In this document: positions 5,593-6,741 of the stretch, piece after piece
Position numbering within the stretch: position 1 is the stretch's first letter
Layout: every line of letters starts with the position of its first letter
DNA from: a bacterium
GTDB taxonomy: Bacteria > Desulfobacterota > S145-22
Direction: 5' to 3'
NCBI GenBank assembly: GCA_027073795.1
Contig: JALTEW010000341.1
Location: 1-6,741 of the forward strand
DNA: 6,741 nt
Program-made: the position numbers and the translations under genes
Notes under the pieces: generated by a model
Database searches by the model: none
The model's input: only the letters and a program-made list of their open reading frames with translations
Told to the model about the DNA's origin: nothing

Positions 5593-6741
5593 TCAATTTT
5601 TTGACAAAGCAGTTGGAGGATAATCGCTCTCATCTGCAGGTTCAAGGCCTATTTTTCTCTTTTTCATCTTTTCCACAAGGGTTGTCCGATTCATCCCTAA
5701 CATCTTCGCGGCACGGTTTTTAACCCAACGGGCCTTTTTCAAGGCATGGAGAATTAATTCTTTTTCATATTCACTGACAGCCGTATTAAATCGAATGCCA
5801 TTTTCCAAAACCTTTTGGGGCGAGAAATCCATTCTAACTGAGGGATCAAATATCTTATCCGGGAGGTCTTCTTCGACTATCATGCCTTCTCCCTTCAGGA
5901 CAACCAGACGCTCAACAAGGTTTTCCAGCTCACGAATGTTTCCCGGCCAGGTATATTTTGTAAAATACTCGAGGACCTCATCCGTGATTCCCTCAATCTT
6001 GGAGCCATTCTTCGAATTGAACCTTTCCAGAAAATATCTTGTCAAAAGCGGGATATCCTCCTTGCGTTCCCTCAACGGTGGCAGTTCTATGGGGATAACG
6101 TTCAGGCGATAATAAAGGTCTTCCCTGAAGCGGTTTTCCCTGATCGCCTTTTCAAGATCCCGGTGGGTCGCGGCTATAATCCTGATATCCACGGGGATTG
6201 ATCGGATACCTCCAACCCGCTCGATTTCATGCTCCTGAAGAACCCGAAGGATTTTTACCTGAAGGGCAGGGCTCATATCACCGATCTCATCAAGAAAGAT
6301 GGTTCCCCCATTAGCGAGTTCAAAACGCCCAATCCGGGTGTGAAGGGCCCCGGTAAAGGCCCCTTTCTCGTGACCAAACAGTTCGCTCTCTAACAGGTCT
6401 TCAGGGATGGCCCCGCAATTGACAGGGATCAGGGGATATGCCCGCCGGCTGCTCAACTCGTGAATGGCCCTCGCGGTGAGTTCTTTCCCCGTGCCGCTTT
6501 CCCCATAAATCAGAACCGTACTGTTTGTCTTGGCAACCCTTTGAATCAACCCAAATACCCTCTGCATAGGCTTGCTCTTGCCCAGCATGCCTCCCAGACC
6601 CTCGGGAGTCTTGCCTGTTTCCTCATCGACACGGCTGTAGGCTACCTCTGAGCAAGCCTGGTGTAAAACCCTTCGCAGGGATGTAAGCCTCAAGGGTTTT
6701 TTGATGTAGTCGAATGCCCCCAGTTTCATTGCCTTGACCGC
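5593..6741 (-). CDS. Sigma-54-dependent regulator with FleQ/FlrA-like HTH (N-terminus outside window)
   Basis: This is a sigma-54 enhancer-binding protein, open at the right edge; 382 residues are visible. They begin in the last third of a receiver domain (AVKAMKLGAFDYIKKPL), including the conserved Lys-Pro; the phospho-acceptor region is outside the window. The AAA+ domain has Walker A GESGTGKE (visible residues 80-87), GAFTGA (127-132), Walker B IFLDE (D151, E152), the sensor region FREDLYYRLNVIPIELPPLR, and WPGNIRELEN. All parts needed to drive sigma-54 open-complex formation are present. The C-terminal HTH is about 320-362, with NRAAKMLGMNRTTLVEKMKK; RTTLVEKM is the pattern I associate with FleQ/FlrA rather than NtrC or FleR. 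A 20-residue acidic, low-complexity tail follows. An internal ATG at 6729 is not the start, because the frame and receiver homology continue to the window edge. The gene sits upstream of the TPR-kinase-regulator group and is a candidate activator of it. The enhancer-binding class is secure; the FleQ-like label is moderate. Confidence 0.95.
   Translation of the reverse strand, partial: AVKAMKLGAFDYIKKPLRLTSLRRVLHQACSEVAYSRVDEETGKTPEGLGGMLGKSKPMQRVFGLIQRVAKTNSTVLIYGESGTGKELTARAIHELSSRRAYPLIPVNCGAIPEDLLESELFGHEKGAFTGALHTRIGRFELANGGTIFLDEIGDMSPALQVKILRVLQEHEIERVGGIRSIPVDIRIIAATHRDLEKAIRENRFREDLYYRLNVIPIELPPLRERKEDIPLLTRYFLERFNSKNGSKIEGITDEVLEYFTKYTWPGNIRELENLVERLVVLKGEGMIVEEDLPDKIFDPSVRMDFSPQKVLENGIRFNTAVSEYEKELILHALKKARWVKNRAAKMLGMNRTTLVEKMKKRKIGLEPADESDYPPTALSKN

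Overview
All four genes lie on the minus strand and read right to left. In transcription order they are: a sigma-54 activator of the response-regulator class (5593-6741, its N-terminus cut by the window edge), a large secreted TPR protein (2578-5508), a soluble PAS-type sensor histidine kinase (1217-2578), and a second sigma-54 response regulator (1-1248, its C-terminus cut by the window edge). Every long plus-strand reading frame is an antisense shadow of one of these genes. The only true intergenic gap is the AT-rich stretch of 84 bases at 5509-5592. No RNA gene, mobile element, CRISPR array or attachment site is visible.

The family features point to a flagellar regulatory locus of the FleQ-FleS-FleR / FlrA-FlrB-FlrC type. 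The first regulator ends in a helix-turn-helix with the RTTLVEKM-K pattern I associate with FleQ/FlrA. The kinase has no membrane segment, and has the coiled coil, PAS, HisKA and HATPase order of FleS/FlrB. The second regulator is a classic REC-AAA+-(Fis HTH) protein, as in FleR/FlrC. In Pseudomonas and Vibrio these three genes are adjacent; here a TPR gene of about 976 codons sits between the first and second. I inferred the flagellar assignment from domain patterns and order. No flagellar structural gene is inside the window, so other sigma-54 pathways are not excluded.

The TPR protein is the least explained part. It has a signal peptide, a beta-rich AMIN-like N-terminal domain, a strongly basic Lys/Pro linker and roughly 720 residues of TPR-like helical repeats. 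As I recall it, this resembles the periplasmic flagellar motor scaffold PflA of Campylobacter in outline. A GG-N10-GC sigma-54 promoter-like site lies just before this gene. The TPR stop and kinase start share one base (TGATG) with a strong Shine-Dalgarno, and the kinase and second regulator overlap by 32 bases. The last three genes are therefore probably one transcript with coupled translation, possibly switched on by the first regulator.

The organism is a Gram-negative-type bacterium with sigma-54 flagellar control. The gene style (soluble FlrB-like kinase, large TPR protein, Lys-rich proteins, moderate GC) suggests a deltaproteobacterial/Desulfobacterota-like or related lineage, but the window cannot settle taxonomy.
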